A stretch of 64,000 bases of DNA. Origin: Dryococelus australis (lineage: Eukaryota > Arthropoda > Insecta > Phasmatodea > Phasmatidae). Each line of letters opens with the position of its first letter. The first letter of the stretch is position 1. The stretch covers positions 19,792,295 through 19,856,294 of the forward strand of contig CM057002.1 in the NCBI GenBank assembly GCA_029891345.1, given 5' to 3'. The notes beneath the pieces were generated by a model, which searched no databases, was not told where the DNA came from, and saw only the letters and a program-made list of their open reading frames with translations. The translations under genes were made by a program, and so were the position numbers. Positions 11,150 to 21,922 of the stretch are shown piece after piece.

Positions 11150-11506
11150 CTAATAAGTCGTTTATCACAAACATTTTGTACTTGTTTTAACATAATAGTA
11201 CCTCATATTTAATTGTTACTTATATTTGATCTATAAACTATAGTATTTCATTTATAACTCACATGAACAACGACAGAGAGAAAACAGGTGTGTTGGTAAT
11301 ACCTAGCAAGAAATAGTCCTTATCAATACAACTAAATAAAATAGAAGTGTCTGTCTGTGATTTTCGAATGTTCCCCTTATAATTATTGTTTCATGTAGTA
11401 TAATTGATTACTAAGCCATATCTAATGTTAGTTTTTTTTCGTGCCTGTTTGTCTGCCCGACCGGATTTAACTAAAAAAAGCACTGAACGTATTGACAATA
11501 AATTTA

Positions 11507-11508
<2 letters not shown>

Positions 11509-11596
<88 letters not shown>
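11509..11596. repeat. (AT)n microsatellite
   Basis: About 44 uninterrupted AT units. The plus-strand frame through it is an artefact of the repeat. Confidence 0.95.
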
Positions 11597-12000
11597 CCCC
11601 AGGACCAACTGAAACTTTGTTTCATCGAGATATCTTAAACGGTTCCGACAAAATTATGGCCAGGGATGTAAATAGGTACTGGATTAAGCTTTTATTAGGA
11701 TTGCTGCATTGAAAAAAGCTCTCTATAATGAAAGTTCCGTCATTTCTCCTTTCTTTTTTGTTCATGGGATGTCCTTCTTTCCTTCCCAAGAGCGATTTAA
11801 AATCCTAAATGTCATGCGTGCGAAGTTGCGCAGGAGAGCTAGTACAAAATATTATTAGACTGAGTACGCACGAATGTGGCGTGTTGTCCTTCTGGTTTAA
11901 TTTCCTAAGCTTTGTTTGCACGAGGCGGAGGAATATCCTGGAAGTATAACTTTTAGCAGGGCTTTAGAAAAGTCGGAAGTAACTGTGAATGGAATGTATA

Positions 12001-12880
12001 AAAAATATCGCCTGCATTAATAGAGCAGGCGCACCGGTTCTCATCTGTTTGCTTAACTATTCTGTGGCCACACCATTGAACAGCAGAAGAACGTTGACCA
12101 GCACTGCCTCCATGTTCGATTTGCTCATTCTTGTCTTTTTTATTTTTTTTTATTTAAGTGTCGTGGGAGTTTCCCAGTGCAATCATTGTTTATTCGTTTA
12201 TCGATCGCACAGGAAATTCCATATCTTGTCACGCACTGATGATCTCCCCCAGCAAGTGGGCACGAACGCGGCCTCACACCAACGGCAAACCGGGTCACGT
12301 TCGATTTTCGCATGTAGGAAGCGTTCGAAACTCGATACGAGATCGAATCGCAGGATCGACACAATAAACTGTTGCACCATTCGTGTTCAGTGCTGGGCAG
12401 GAGATCGAGATGAAGTTCATTACGAACTGCCGAAATTGGCGGTTCTAAATCTCGATCCGAAGTCAGCAGCCATCGTCGACAAATCTAGTTGGAAAATACG
12501 CCAACAGATAGAACTACGTTCGATTGTTTTCTTGGGAAATTAAAACAACATAATACGCACTTGAACATTATTCAGTAAAATTCGTACAGCAGTAATTCAC
12601 TCGAAACAAATATAACATCGCACAATTAGTTCTATCTATAGTGAAAAATATTCCTAATTCCATGACGTCATATATTACGAGCCGATAGCAAAATTTGTCT
12701 CGTAATTAATATCGATCTCTCACTTTGTAACCAAGATCAACGAATCTGAGATGTTCCAGAATCATGAAATTTCGTTGGTGCAACACTTTTACATTGGAAC
12801 CAAGATAAAATTGGATCCTGGTTCTAAACTAGGATCATTCGATCTTGGATCGGGGGAGATGTTGGTGAAACCTGGAATAA
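12001..12880. other. Stretch without a recognised gene
   Basis: Contains a 184-codon frame (11989-12543), the longest in the window, but its composition is patchy, it starts inside the E terminus, and it shows no domain. The segment 12388-12870 has GATCGAGAT-type words and TTCGATCTTGGATCGGGGG near 12839, which suggest an old MITE. I assign no function. Confidence 0.35.
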
Positions 12881-12905
12881 GTTTATTTGCAGTATCTCCG
12901 GATTT

Positions 12906-13105
12906 TTAGGGTCCGAGGTGGCTGGACTGTTAGCCTGCTCGCCTCCCACCAAGGCGAACCGGGTACGCATGTGGGAATCGCGCCGGACGATACCGTTGTT
13001 CGGCGGGTTTTCCCGGGGATATCCCGCATTTACCCCGCCTCTTCATTCCGGCGTTGCTCCATACTAAGCTCATTTCACCCTTATCAGCTCAGCCACCGCG
13101 GCTCC
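12906..13105 (+). mobile_element. tRNA-derived SINE
   Basis: Starts with a tRNA-like head (GGTGGCTGGACTGTTAGCC as the A-box region; B box partly lost), then the body shared by all copies: GGGAATCGCGCCGGACGAT, GGCGGGTTTTC, a CATTCCGGCG block and a CATACTAAGCTCATTTCACC tail. Confidence 0.8.
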
Positions 13106-13223
13106 ACTGGTGATCAAACTGAGGACGACAAGCATATTAATAAAATTAATAACAAGCAAGGACAAGTGTTTGAAGTATATCCTAGCACCGACAGAACTCG
13201 CGATGTTCTTATGTGCCTAGTAT

Positions 13224-13524
13224 ATACTGTTCACGGTAAACTGAGCACTTCTGAAAGCCCCTCATAAGATCTGCTTGTATACACATTGTGTACCCTCCCA
13301 TCATATATCAAACTAGCATTGCCTTTGCCCTGCTAACTTAGTTCACACGTTGGTCACGTCAAACTGTAAAATTGTAAATAATATGAATACTTTTCAAATT
13401 TGCTAATTCGCTCTCATGTTGTATTAAAGAAAAACGAAGGTAAAGAAAGAATCTTAGTATTCACTCTGTTTACGTAGTACTTTTAATTGGACGTCAAGAC
13501 GTGGACCTTCACTCCGTCGTTATG
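13224..13524 (+). mobile_element. MITE family D, 3' truncated
   Basis: Left terminus CTGTTCACGGTAAACTGAGC and D interior up to the TTGGACGTCAAGACGTGGA block. It stops where a second D copy begins, with no right terminus. Confidence 0.65.
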
Positions 13525-13885
13525 GGCTGTTCACTGTAAAATGAACACTTTTGAAAGCCCTGCTTATGATCTACTTGTATGCACGTTGTGTATTCCTCCA
13601 CCTTTTGTAAAATTAACATTGCCATGTTCCTCATCACTTTATTCATGCGTCGGTCAAGTGAAACTGTGAAAATATTAACAACAAATCTGCTCTTTTTCAC
13701 AATTCGATGCATTAAAAAAAAAAAAAAACAGAAAGTGAGAATAATTTTAGGTTATCACAAATGGTTACCCAACACTTTTTATTCGACGTTAAAATATGGA
13801 ACTACTTTCCAGACATCGTTACCAACTTTGCTGGGCGCATTCCAGACGTTGTGCTCGTTAAAATATTTGCAGGATTTCACCTTGT
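13524..13885 (+). mobile_element. MITE family D, second copy in tandem, right end lost
   Basis: Starts GGGCTGTTCACTGTAAAATG and follows the D interior to CTGGGCGCATTCC and AAAATATTTGCAGG, then departs from the family before its right terminus. Confidence 0.65.
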
Positions 13886-13921
13886 AGACCGTATCTCGAG
13901 CAAAGCTAATCTGAAAAAAAA

Positions 13922-14155
13922 AAGGTGGACATGGTGGCAGAGTGGTTATCCTGCTCGCCTCCCACCACCGGATTTTCGCAAGGGTGATTGAGGTGAGTAT
14001 GGAGCGGCGCCGGAATGGAGGGGTGGAGGAAACGGGAGATCCCCGAGAAAACCCGCCGACCAATGGCATCGTCCGGTACGATTCCCATATACGGACCCGG
14101 TTCGCCTTGGTGGGAGGCGACCAGTCTAACCGCTCAGCCACCGTGGCCCCCATAG
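13922..14155. mobile_element. Fold-back SINE (head plus inverted full body)
   Basis: Bases 13922-13985 read as a plus-strand SINE head (GTGGCAGAGTGGTTATCCTG, then GCTCGCCTCCCACC). From about 13987 (ATTGAGGTGAGTATGGAGCG) the sequence is the SINE on the minus strand, ending at its complete head (CTAACCGCTCAGCCACCGTGG). The two heads face each other across the body. The copy at 50148-50365 switches strand at the same point. Confidence 0.75.
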
Positions 14156-14387
14156 AGGAGTGACTTGTGAAAGATATAACATAAAAAATACTTTTAAAAT
14201 GTACAATCAATGTGCCATAGAGATAGTAATAGTCATAAAAACACAGTAAAGGATGCAACAGAATTTATATACTGATACTTTTTTAGTCTTTTTAGTCTCA
14301 AATATAATTTTTTTCATCACTCTTCGTCAGGTTGCAGTCCGATGTGTGGCAGAGGCCTTCAGTGTGTAACTGCACATTTTTTTTGTG

Positions 14388-14508
<121 letters not shown>

Positions 14509-14799
14509 GAAGTGTGGAAAGTGCCACCCGTATGCAGCTGCACATTTTTAGTCATTTTAATCTCCCGAATGTATAAATGAATGTATAAATACTCTACCGT
14601 TATAATAATAAAACCAAAATTGGCGAGGCTATAAAGTAAACAATAAATTAACTGTAAAAAAACTTTTTAAAACCAAACTTTTATTTATAAATGACCTAAA
14701 AAGAGAAAAATAATTGTAGTAGTAATAGAATTTGTAGAACTTGTAAGACGTGGTGGAACAGCCGCAATAAACTTTACTACAAATTATTATGTTTATATC

Positions 14800-15135
14800 A
14801 ATTTATATTCAGTATATAAAAGCTTGGCGTGAATATTTAAGAGCCCTACGCAAGGCATGTTCTTACTACGCTTGTGCAAATGAGTTATACGTTCTATATT
14901 ACGAATAGTTAACAATCTTACGTACGATATGTGCTTACTACGATTACGCAGATGAGGTATACATTCTATTTTTTGAAAAGTTAAGATTATTACTCAAGAT
15001 ATAGGCTTACTACACTTGCGCAAATGATTTATACGTTCTATATTGCGAATAGTTAACAGTCTTACACATGATATGTGCTTACTACGATTACACTAATGAG
15101 GTATACGTTCTATATTGCGCCAAGCTTTTATATAC
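14800..15135. repeat. Degenerate tandem repeats
   Basis: Units of about 55-62 bp with cores ATGTGCTTACTACGATTAC, GATGAGGTATACGTTCTAT and ATAGTTAACA(G/A)TCTTAC recur at about 14860, 14925, 14990 and 15065. The array is bracketed by inverted copies of TATATAAAAGCTTGGCG (near 14815) and CGCCAAGCTTTTATATA (near 15118), and further out by GTAGAACTTGTAAGACGTGG and its complement (near 14735 and 15197). The whole 14600-15290 block is a long imperfect palindrome, probably a TIR element. Confidence 0.6.
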
Positions 15136-15307
15136 TACATATGAATTAATAAAATGTAACAATATTTTGCAAAGTTTAATACGGCTGTTCGGCCACGTCT
15201 TACAAGTTCTACAAATTCTATAATTACTACAATAATTTTTTTATTTTAAGGGCATTTATTAATAAAATTTTGATTTTTAAAAGTCTTTTATAGTTAATTT
15301 AATATAA

Positions 15308-15513
15308 TAGGCTGTTCACGGTAAAATGAGCACTTTTGAAAGCACTGCTTAAGATCTACTTGTATTCACGTCGTGTGTTCTTTCGCCTTATGTAAATTAA
15401 CATTGCCACTGGCCTCAGCACTTTATTCATGCGTCGCTCAAGTGCAACTGCAAAATTATTAGGAAAGTACATATTAAAAAAATCTGGTAATTTTTACACT
15501 TACGTGCATTAAA
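15308..15513 (+). mobile_element. MITE family D, 5' half
   Basis: Left terminus GGCTGTTCACGGTAAAATGA. It stops in mid-element at 15513, where an inverted D copy starts. Confidence 0.65.
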
Positions 15514-15912
15514 GTCTGGTCACGGTTAAGTGAGCACTTTTGAAATCAACCTTCGAAAAATGTCACTGCCCTCACCTGCATATGTTTTAACGAGCACACT
15601 GACTGTCAAGCGTCCAGTAAAGTTGGCAACGGCGGAGAGAAAGTAGTTACACGTGTTAACGTTAAATTATAAGTGTTTAGTAAACATTCGTGAACACTGA
15701 AATAGTTTATTTTACTTTAGGGTTTTTTAAGTACCAGAAAGTAAAATGTGTAAAATATTTACTCTGTACAGTTGTATTTGACCGACGCACGAGTAAAGTG
15801 ACCAAGACTATGGTAATGTTAATCGAACACAATGGTGCAAGAACACAGAATGTGCATACAAGTAGATCTTAAACAGGTCTTTCAAAAGTGCCCATTTTAC
15901 TGCGAATAGCAT
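15514..15912 (-). mobile_element. MITE family D, inverted neighbour
   Basis: Starts TCTGGTCACGGTTAAGTGAG and ends CCCATTTTACTGCGAATAG. Adjacent to and in the opposite orientation from the truncated copy on its left. Confidence 0.65.
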
Positions 15913-16190
15913 ATGCTAGGAAGGGTCATTAGCACGTGCATTCGGAACTATACACTGCTTTCCAATTAGCGCTCGAACACGGCGTTGTTGAAATAATACT
16001 GAAGTGCGCGACTAAACTGTAGCGACGTGGAACTGCAACGCCTGTCAGTGAGAACTCAAAGGCTGCCGTTTACTTCGCAGCGCTACACCGCACTGCACTC
16101 TGGCGGGGAGTCTCGTAAACAACGTCGACGGATCACCTCGCCTGCGACGAGCGTCTAGGTCGGGTTAAGGGTATTATATACTTGCGGGTC

Positions 16191-16229
16191 CAAGGTCAAG
16201 AAGCGAGAGAGCGATACGGGCGACACTAA
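16191..16229 (+). repeat. Left piece of repeat K split by Polinton 2
   Basis: GTCCAAGGTCAAGAAGCGA followed by ATACGGGCGACACTAA matches, inverted, 60484-60530, where the repeat is uninterrupted. Confidence 0.75.
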
Positions 16230-16235
16230 CACGCA
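16230..16235. repeat. Target site duplication of Polinton 2, left
   Basis: CACGCA directly precedes the terminus AGTAGTAGGGCC and is repeated perfectly at 26264-26269. Six bp is the length known for Polintons. Confidence 0.85.
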
Positions 16236-18030
16236 AGTAGTAGGGCCGCGGGCGTTGCATTTCACTTTTGATTAATCGGATCAACCTTTTGATATCAAAC
16301 TGATAGAAAGCGTTAATCAAATTGATTGAAAGGATTAATCCTTACTGCAATGTTTATCTAATCAACATTTTTAATCCAATTTAATCCGATTAAAATATTT
16401 TAATTCTAAGAATGTCTTGTGTTTGGTGCAAGAGTGTACCAAGGGGCGAATTTATTAGTTTCTTTCTTTCTTTTTGTGGGTTAGGTAGCAGGTCTGGTAG
16501 ATGTTCACCCTCTGAGCTCTGGCACTCGGATGAGGTGTGACATGTTGTTGAAGGGGTATATATGTGTATAGTTTTATGCAGAAGTGGTCTAAGTGTAATT
16601 TTTTTTTTTTTGTTTGGTAGTGATCTTGCTTGTAGATGGTGTTGGTCGACTTTGAAAGATAGTATTATTCGGAATGCAATTAAACATTAGAGAGAGTATA
16701 ACGAACGAACACATATGAGTGTATATGACAATTATGTGAGGGTGCAGTATGGAATTAACTATCTACAAAGAATAAAAAATGTCCCTTTAAATTTAACAAA
16801 CACAATAACAAGATGTATGACACTACATGACGCCTATCGCACATACCTTACACGTCCATCTGCCTGTGAGACCGGTGAGGAAGAACTTTAGAAACGTAAT
16901 CCACATGTAAAAAGAAATTAATTGCGTAACATGCATAATAAAATTGCACCTCTCCCAAAACAAGCCTGTCTGGCTGCGAGCTCAGTGAAGCACTGTTTGA
17001 TTGTAGACTGAGGTGAAAAACTCGGAAATTTTAAACAAACGAACGTTTCCAAATAAATATAAAAAACACATAGTGAAATCGCACCAGAAGCTCCCCGAAA
17101 ACACATCCGTCCAACTCGGGGGCTGGTGAAGGAATGAGTGGATCATATGCTGTGTGCTCCTGCTTATAAGCTGTTAATTGGAGCATGGCTGGGTTTAAAT
17201 TCACGACAGACAGAACCTATTTCCTTACAAAGCTACTATTAACGACTTGATTATAGTATTTGTCCTACAAGTACCTGAATGTATAAAAGTGAACTATTTA
17301 AAAATAATGTACATACTAAAAAATTTTTTCAGTCAAGTCTGTGAAATTCAACACATTTGGTAATAAAAATGCGAGTTGAAAATGCTTCGAAATTTCGTCG
17401 ACCGAATACAGAAACGGGGTTTACATGATAAACACACTATCACACAATAAATTAAAGACTTACAAAAAATTATTTCACACTAGAGTTTACGAATTCTGAA
17501 TCCCAGAGCATATAATATCACTTAACGAGACTCACAGCTATCACACTCCGAAGCCCGGTGTATATGAGGGTGCTGTTGAAATATAAAACTGTCTAGTCCA
17601 AACTTCTATGAGTAACTGAAGATGGCCTCCTTTACCCCTCGCCAGAGCATGCTACTCTGTCCTCGATTGTCAATTTTTTTTGGCAATGTAACAAGATGGC
17701 GACGACTGCCTAGATACTGCTACATTGCTCCTGACCTCCCTGCACCCCCACCTCCACCCCTTGCCATAGCGATGTGCCCTGAGGTCATTCACCTGTTTGC
17801 CCCAATTGTCATTTTTTGCCACTGAGTCAAGATGGTGATGACTGGCTAGAGGGCTTCACATCGGGCCTGCCTGCCTGTAGCAACCCCCTACCCTCCACCC
17901 CTCACCAGAGCGATGTGCCTTGAGGTCAAGAACGCAAACAATCCCTCCCACCCCTTCAGCACAGAGTTCAGTTTTGTCGTTTCCAAAGCTCCGTGCCACA
18001 CACCCTGGTATCGATTCAACACTGAAAGAA
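16236..18030 (-). repeat. Left terminal inverted repeat of Polinton 2
   Basis: Inverted copy of 24170-26263. The outer zone (16260-16420) is made of short GATTAATCGGAT-like words; next comes the TTTCTTTCTTTC tract near 16460, then the CACCTCTCCCAAAAC block near 16948. The inner zone (17600-17960) holds about three degenerate 115-bp tandem units with cores CTCGCCAGAGC, CAAGATGGCGACGACTG and GCGATGTGCCCTGAGGTCA. Coding-like frames in the arm are conserved only because the arms are near-identical; I see no real gene. Confidence 0.85.
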
Positions 18031-18639
18031 CCTGTTTAGCGGCAAACACCCTCTCCGCCCACACTGCCCAAGAACTATCCCTTCCTACATGGTGGATAGC
18101 AAAACCCGCCCACTTCAAGGTCAGAAAGCATTTTTTGTAAGTTCTCCTTTCACAGTGTGTTTTAATTGAAATGTTAGTTTTTTTCCCTCATCAACTTGAC
18201 ATCAAACAACTTGTAAAATTATTATCCTCCAGTTACCTGGCTTTAAAAATTTTTCAACAAACCTCAAACAGCTTACCAACATCCACTCATCTCAAGAACA
18301 TTTTTTCATTTGAAATACAAGTGCTTATGACTCATCCAATTAAACACAAAGTAATGACATGGGGGAAGTTTTCAAACTAAAAAATAACAAGTCACAGTAT
18401 TCAAATTTAGTATAGAAAAGTTTTATTCAAAATTCTTTTCTTTTCAAAAATTCGCAACAAATAGCTTAGTTAACATTCATAAAACAATTTCTTTACATAT
18501 TCACATCAAACACGATACTATTGAAAAACCTTACAAGATTTAAACATATTGCTAGTCATGTTACATCACAAATAATGTAATTAATTACAAACATTTATCA
18601 AGATGTTAGGATTGTAAGCCATCCAAGTGTTTTAACCAA

Positions 18640-19060
18640 AACACCATCTTATGTAATAAACTGCAAAAAAAATTCATAACATTTTCTGTTAAGATTGAAA
18701 ATCAGTAAAAATATTCCTCTTTGTGTGTGTAAGTCATTCTAACTTTTTAACCATCTCATGTCATAAACTGCAAAAAAAATTCGTAACATTTCCTGTTATG
18801 ACTGAAAATCATTAAACATATTTATCTTTATGTGTGTAAGTCATTCTGACTTTTTAACCAAAACACCATCTTATGTCATAAAACTGCAAAAAGTATCATA
18901 ACAGAGTATATTGCAACTGAAAACCATCAAACATATTTATCATTATGTGTGTAAGTAATTCTTACTTTTTAACCAAAATACCATCTTACATCATAAAACT
19001 ACAGTGAATTTAAACATTTCAAATTACGACTGAAAAAACTCTCCAACATTTTATGATTTA
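18640..19060. repeat. Tandem array, about 110-bp period, four units
   Basis: Units start near 18640, 18744, 18853 and 18966, each with TTTTTAACCA, CATCTTATGTCATAAA, a run of A, GACTGAAAATCATTAAACA and TATGTGTGTAAGTCATTCT. They lie just inside the left arm of Polinton 2. Confidence 0.8.
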
Positions 19061-19164
19061 AATAATACAGTTTATTCAAACTTTCCAACATTTTATATCA
19101 TAAATCATTAACTTTTTAGCAAAGCATTTTTCTGTTATTGGTTTTTCAGAAAATTGTCTTAAAA

Positions 19165-19480
19165 TCATTTAAACTCTTTAACAAATTAAATAGTGGGTTT
19201 TTGAAACTTTAAAACAAATCTTTAAAATCATAAAACTTTTTAACAAATTGAATGATGGGTATTTAAAATGGTAAAATAAGTCTTTAGAATTGGAAAACTT
19301 TTTTTAAAAATTAATGATATGTCTTTCAAATTGTAAAACAAGTCTTTAGAATTGTAAAACTTTTAACAAATTGAATTATGGGTCTTTGAAATATAAAAAC
19401 AAGTCTTTAAAATCATAAAACAAGTCTTTAGAATCTTAAAACTTTTTAACAAATTGAATTATGTCTTTAAAATTGTTCCA
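19165..19480. repeat. Tandem array, about 62-bp period, five units
   Basis: Units start near 19170, 19232, 19293, 19355 and 19437, with the cores ACTTTTTAACAAATTGAAT and AAAACAAGTCTTTAGAAT. AT-rich, non-coding, and next to the 110-bp array. Confidence 0.8.
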
Positions 19481-19696
19481 ACTTTATACTTTCGATAATC
19501 AAAACTGTAAAAACTCCTCAGCCTATTGACAGCGAAAAAAATCATTAAATTTATACAAAATTGTACATAATATTACACCTGAAAACTATGTCACCATATC
19601 ACATTAGAATATACTTACAACTGTAAAACTTAAAAATAAAATATTGAAACATGTTCCATTTGAAAACACCACTGTAAGTTTGCATTTTTTTCATTA

Positions 19697-20560
19697 AAAT
19701 TTGCTTTTAGAGTTAAGATGTAAGCTAAATTTGCTTTTCTTTGCCAGAACAACAGGTGTTAGTGGTGATGATATTGGTGATGATATTGGAGTATAAATAA
19801 TTTCCTGTGGTGAAGGTATCAAAGAAGGAGGGAATAGGGAGATTATTTTATGCTGAGGTGATTCAGGTGAAAACAATAATTCAGGAGATGGTAAACTTGA
19901 CCCGGATGAAATCACATAATTGAACTCTAAAAACTCTTCCTAATCTTGATATGACTGGTTTTTTGACATATCTTCCCGCACTTTATTTGAGGTTAAATCG
20001 AGTGGAGTGCAACACAAACACATTGGTGGTTTTTCTATGTGCCTCACCTGACTTGATAACTGATGATAAATTTTGAGGTTCCAAACTCGAAGTTGTTGAT
20101 TTTGAAGGCATTGATGTTGAAGGCATTCGCCTCGATGCAGCAGGCGATGTTGTAGACCTTAACAATGCAGGCGATGTTGCATTCATTGATGGGCAGGCGA
20201 TGTTGTAGATCTCGATGACGCAGACATCGCTGCAGACCTCGACATCGCAGGCGTGACTGTAGACTTCGATGCTGCAGGCATTGCTGTAGACCTCGACGTG
20301 GAAGGCATGACTGTCGGTCTTGTTAGTGCAGCTTTCAATATACTTGGTTTCGATGTCACTGCAACTATTCTAAATGTTGAAGGTGTTAACAAGAGCAACG
20401 GTTGTAGAGTAGATTCACTTTCTTCTTCATCCAAAAAATCGAATAAACTTTTTTGCCAAAAAATAATCCCAGTTAAAATCTGCAAGTTCTTTGTTAAAAT
20501 CTTGGGTAGATAAACAAAGAAAATAATCTTCATATGAGAGCATAATGATAAGGCGAACCG
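19697..20560 (-). pseudogene. Nonapeptide-repeat protein carried by Polinton 2
   Basis: Reading leftward from about 20560, a frame begins at an ATG near 20549 (MLSYEDYF...). It crosses a shift near 20430, then enters a Ser/Thr/Pro/Ala-rich run of 27-bp DNA units (20203-20310) that encode nonapeptides of the type S(R/K)STxxPAx, for example SKSTVTPAM and SRSAAMSAS. After a shift near 20185 the repeats continue (NATSPALLR, STTSPAASR), followed by a proline-rich tail (SPLTPVVLAKKSKF) that ends at 19697. At least three lesions are visible. I do not recognise the family. The composition suits a low-complexity linker or a mucin-like surface protein. The strand is opposite to the integrase. Confidence 0.5.
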
Positions 20561-21185
20561 AACTGACAAACAATTGGAAAAAAGTGGAAGGGGATGTAGA
20601 CACTAAATCCCTATTTATAACAATTTCAAAGTCCCAGGTAAACGTTCGAGAAGCCTGATTTCTCCCCTCCAACCAGAAGTCAGAAATCCAAACACCCAGC
20701 AGCCCCCCTTTTTTTCTCTCTTCACGCACCACCGACTTTCAAATATCTTCAAGCCAGCGCCCCAAACCTCGGAGACATACCTCTCTGCTGAGATTCATCC
20801 TCGAAGAAATGAAAACATTTATTTATCAGTAAAATAACTTCTACTTCATTACAAATAAATTCTGTTTAATAACCAATTAAAAGGATAAGCAATGTAATAG
20901 AGATAGATGCAGTCAATAAAGTGATATATAATTTTTGAAAAAACAAATTATTATATTACAATTACCATTCATTCTTGCTATTGCCCTTTTTTTTTTGCTT
21001 TTTAAGATTACTTTAATCTTTGAAATGAATTATTATTAATTCATTTTTGTTTTCGAAACATTAAATGTAAATACTTTCTAATAGAATGATGTACTACATT
21101 TCGTAATATTATGACAGACTGATAAGCTTAAAAAGTGCAACTTATTCGACTTACTACATCAGTTGAAAAGCAGCCACTTAATGCA

Positions 21186-21223
21186 TATATAAATAGATTG
21201 AATTTAATGTAATATAATCACAC
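21186..21223 (+). promoter_or_regulatory. Possible TATA element ahead of the integrase module
   Basis: TATATAAATAG at 21186-21196 lies about 30 bp before the first ATG at 21224 in otherwise AT-rich DNA, so the match could be chance. Confidence 0.3.
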
Positions 21224-21922
21224 ATGTCTGCCTCTGCTTCAGAATTGCATAATGTCTTATCTGCTGTGTGATGTTTTAAACAAAGAAATATTTAAACCTG
21301 TTACGAGTACAGTGGATACATTGCATTCTGTGTTGAATAAGCCTATTGAAACCGCCTTGGAAATTAAAACTGAAAAAGAACCTTTAACAAAGAAGAACAA
21401 AAAGCAACCCCTTTTTCATTTAACACAACATTATTTAGATTTGAAACAATCTTCGTCTATGTGCGATATGACCTTTGTTGTTTATCGTCATGACAACGTC
21501 TGGTTCCTGTAAGATTAGATAATAAGGTTTCTGCCTGAAAAATAAAATTAAAATAGGTGATTACGTAGCTGATGTGAGACAAGGAGTGTTTGAATTATTG
21601 TTTAAAAACTTTCCAAATGGATATTCCGATACTGATTTGCAGAAATATAAAGAATTTTTTTGTCGAACGAATTCTAACATTCATTCAGGAAATGAAAACC
21701 ACCCGAAAATAAATTTAATATCCGATAGTCAGAAGTGGAATATGTAAAGATGATGTTGGTGACCATTTTTCACCTGTATTTTGGAACAATCATAATGAAT
21801 TGGTCTATAGATTAGAACTTCTCATTGCTTCGAGAGCGTCTGGGAATAATTCACATACAAACGAAATTGTTTCTTTTATTGAAAAGTTTAAAGAAGACAG
21901 TTATACTACCAATGAAATTTAG
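21224..21922 (+). pseudogene. Protein preceding the Polinton integrase, broken
   Basis: Plus-strand frames that start at ATG 21224 or 21252 and resume after stops as GDYVADVRQGVFELLF (about 21558-21605), RTNSNIHSGNENHPK (about 21668-21712) and VYRLELLIASRASGNNSHTN (about 21802-21861), ending with TAG at 21920-21922. Similar frames with the last block (short aliphatic stretch, then GN-SH-NEIVS) stand before the integrase in related arthropod Mavericks; this is from memory of the family, not a search. Stops and shifts near 21510, 21740 and 21775 break it. Its end overlaps the integrase ATG at 21912. Confidence 0.55.

Larger units (their letters stand above)
10738..12000. mobile_element. MITE family E copy enlarged by a nested MITE and an (AT)n tract
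   Basis: The left end TATAGTCTATTCGCAATTTA starts near 10736 and the right end AACTGTGAATGGAATGTATA closes near 12000. In between are a (TAA)n tract (about 10768-10801), a B element (10854-11149) and a long (AT)n tract. The distal E interior (GCACGAGGCGGAGGAATATC) lies near 11920. Confidence 0.6.

Noticed and set aside
11404-11712. Frame with a long Ile-Tyr run
   Set aside because: Translation of the (AT)n microsatellite.
11989-12543. 184-codon plus-strand frame, the longest in the window
   Set aside because: It begins inside a MITE terminus, has a low-complexity hydrophobic patch and no domain, and two other frames overlap it. Probably chance.
16918-17106. 62-codon frame conserved in both Polinton arms
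   Set aside because: Conservation reflects near-identity of the arms; the equivalent region of Polinton 1 does not keep the frame.
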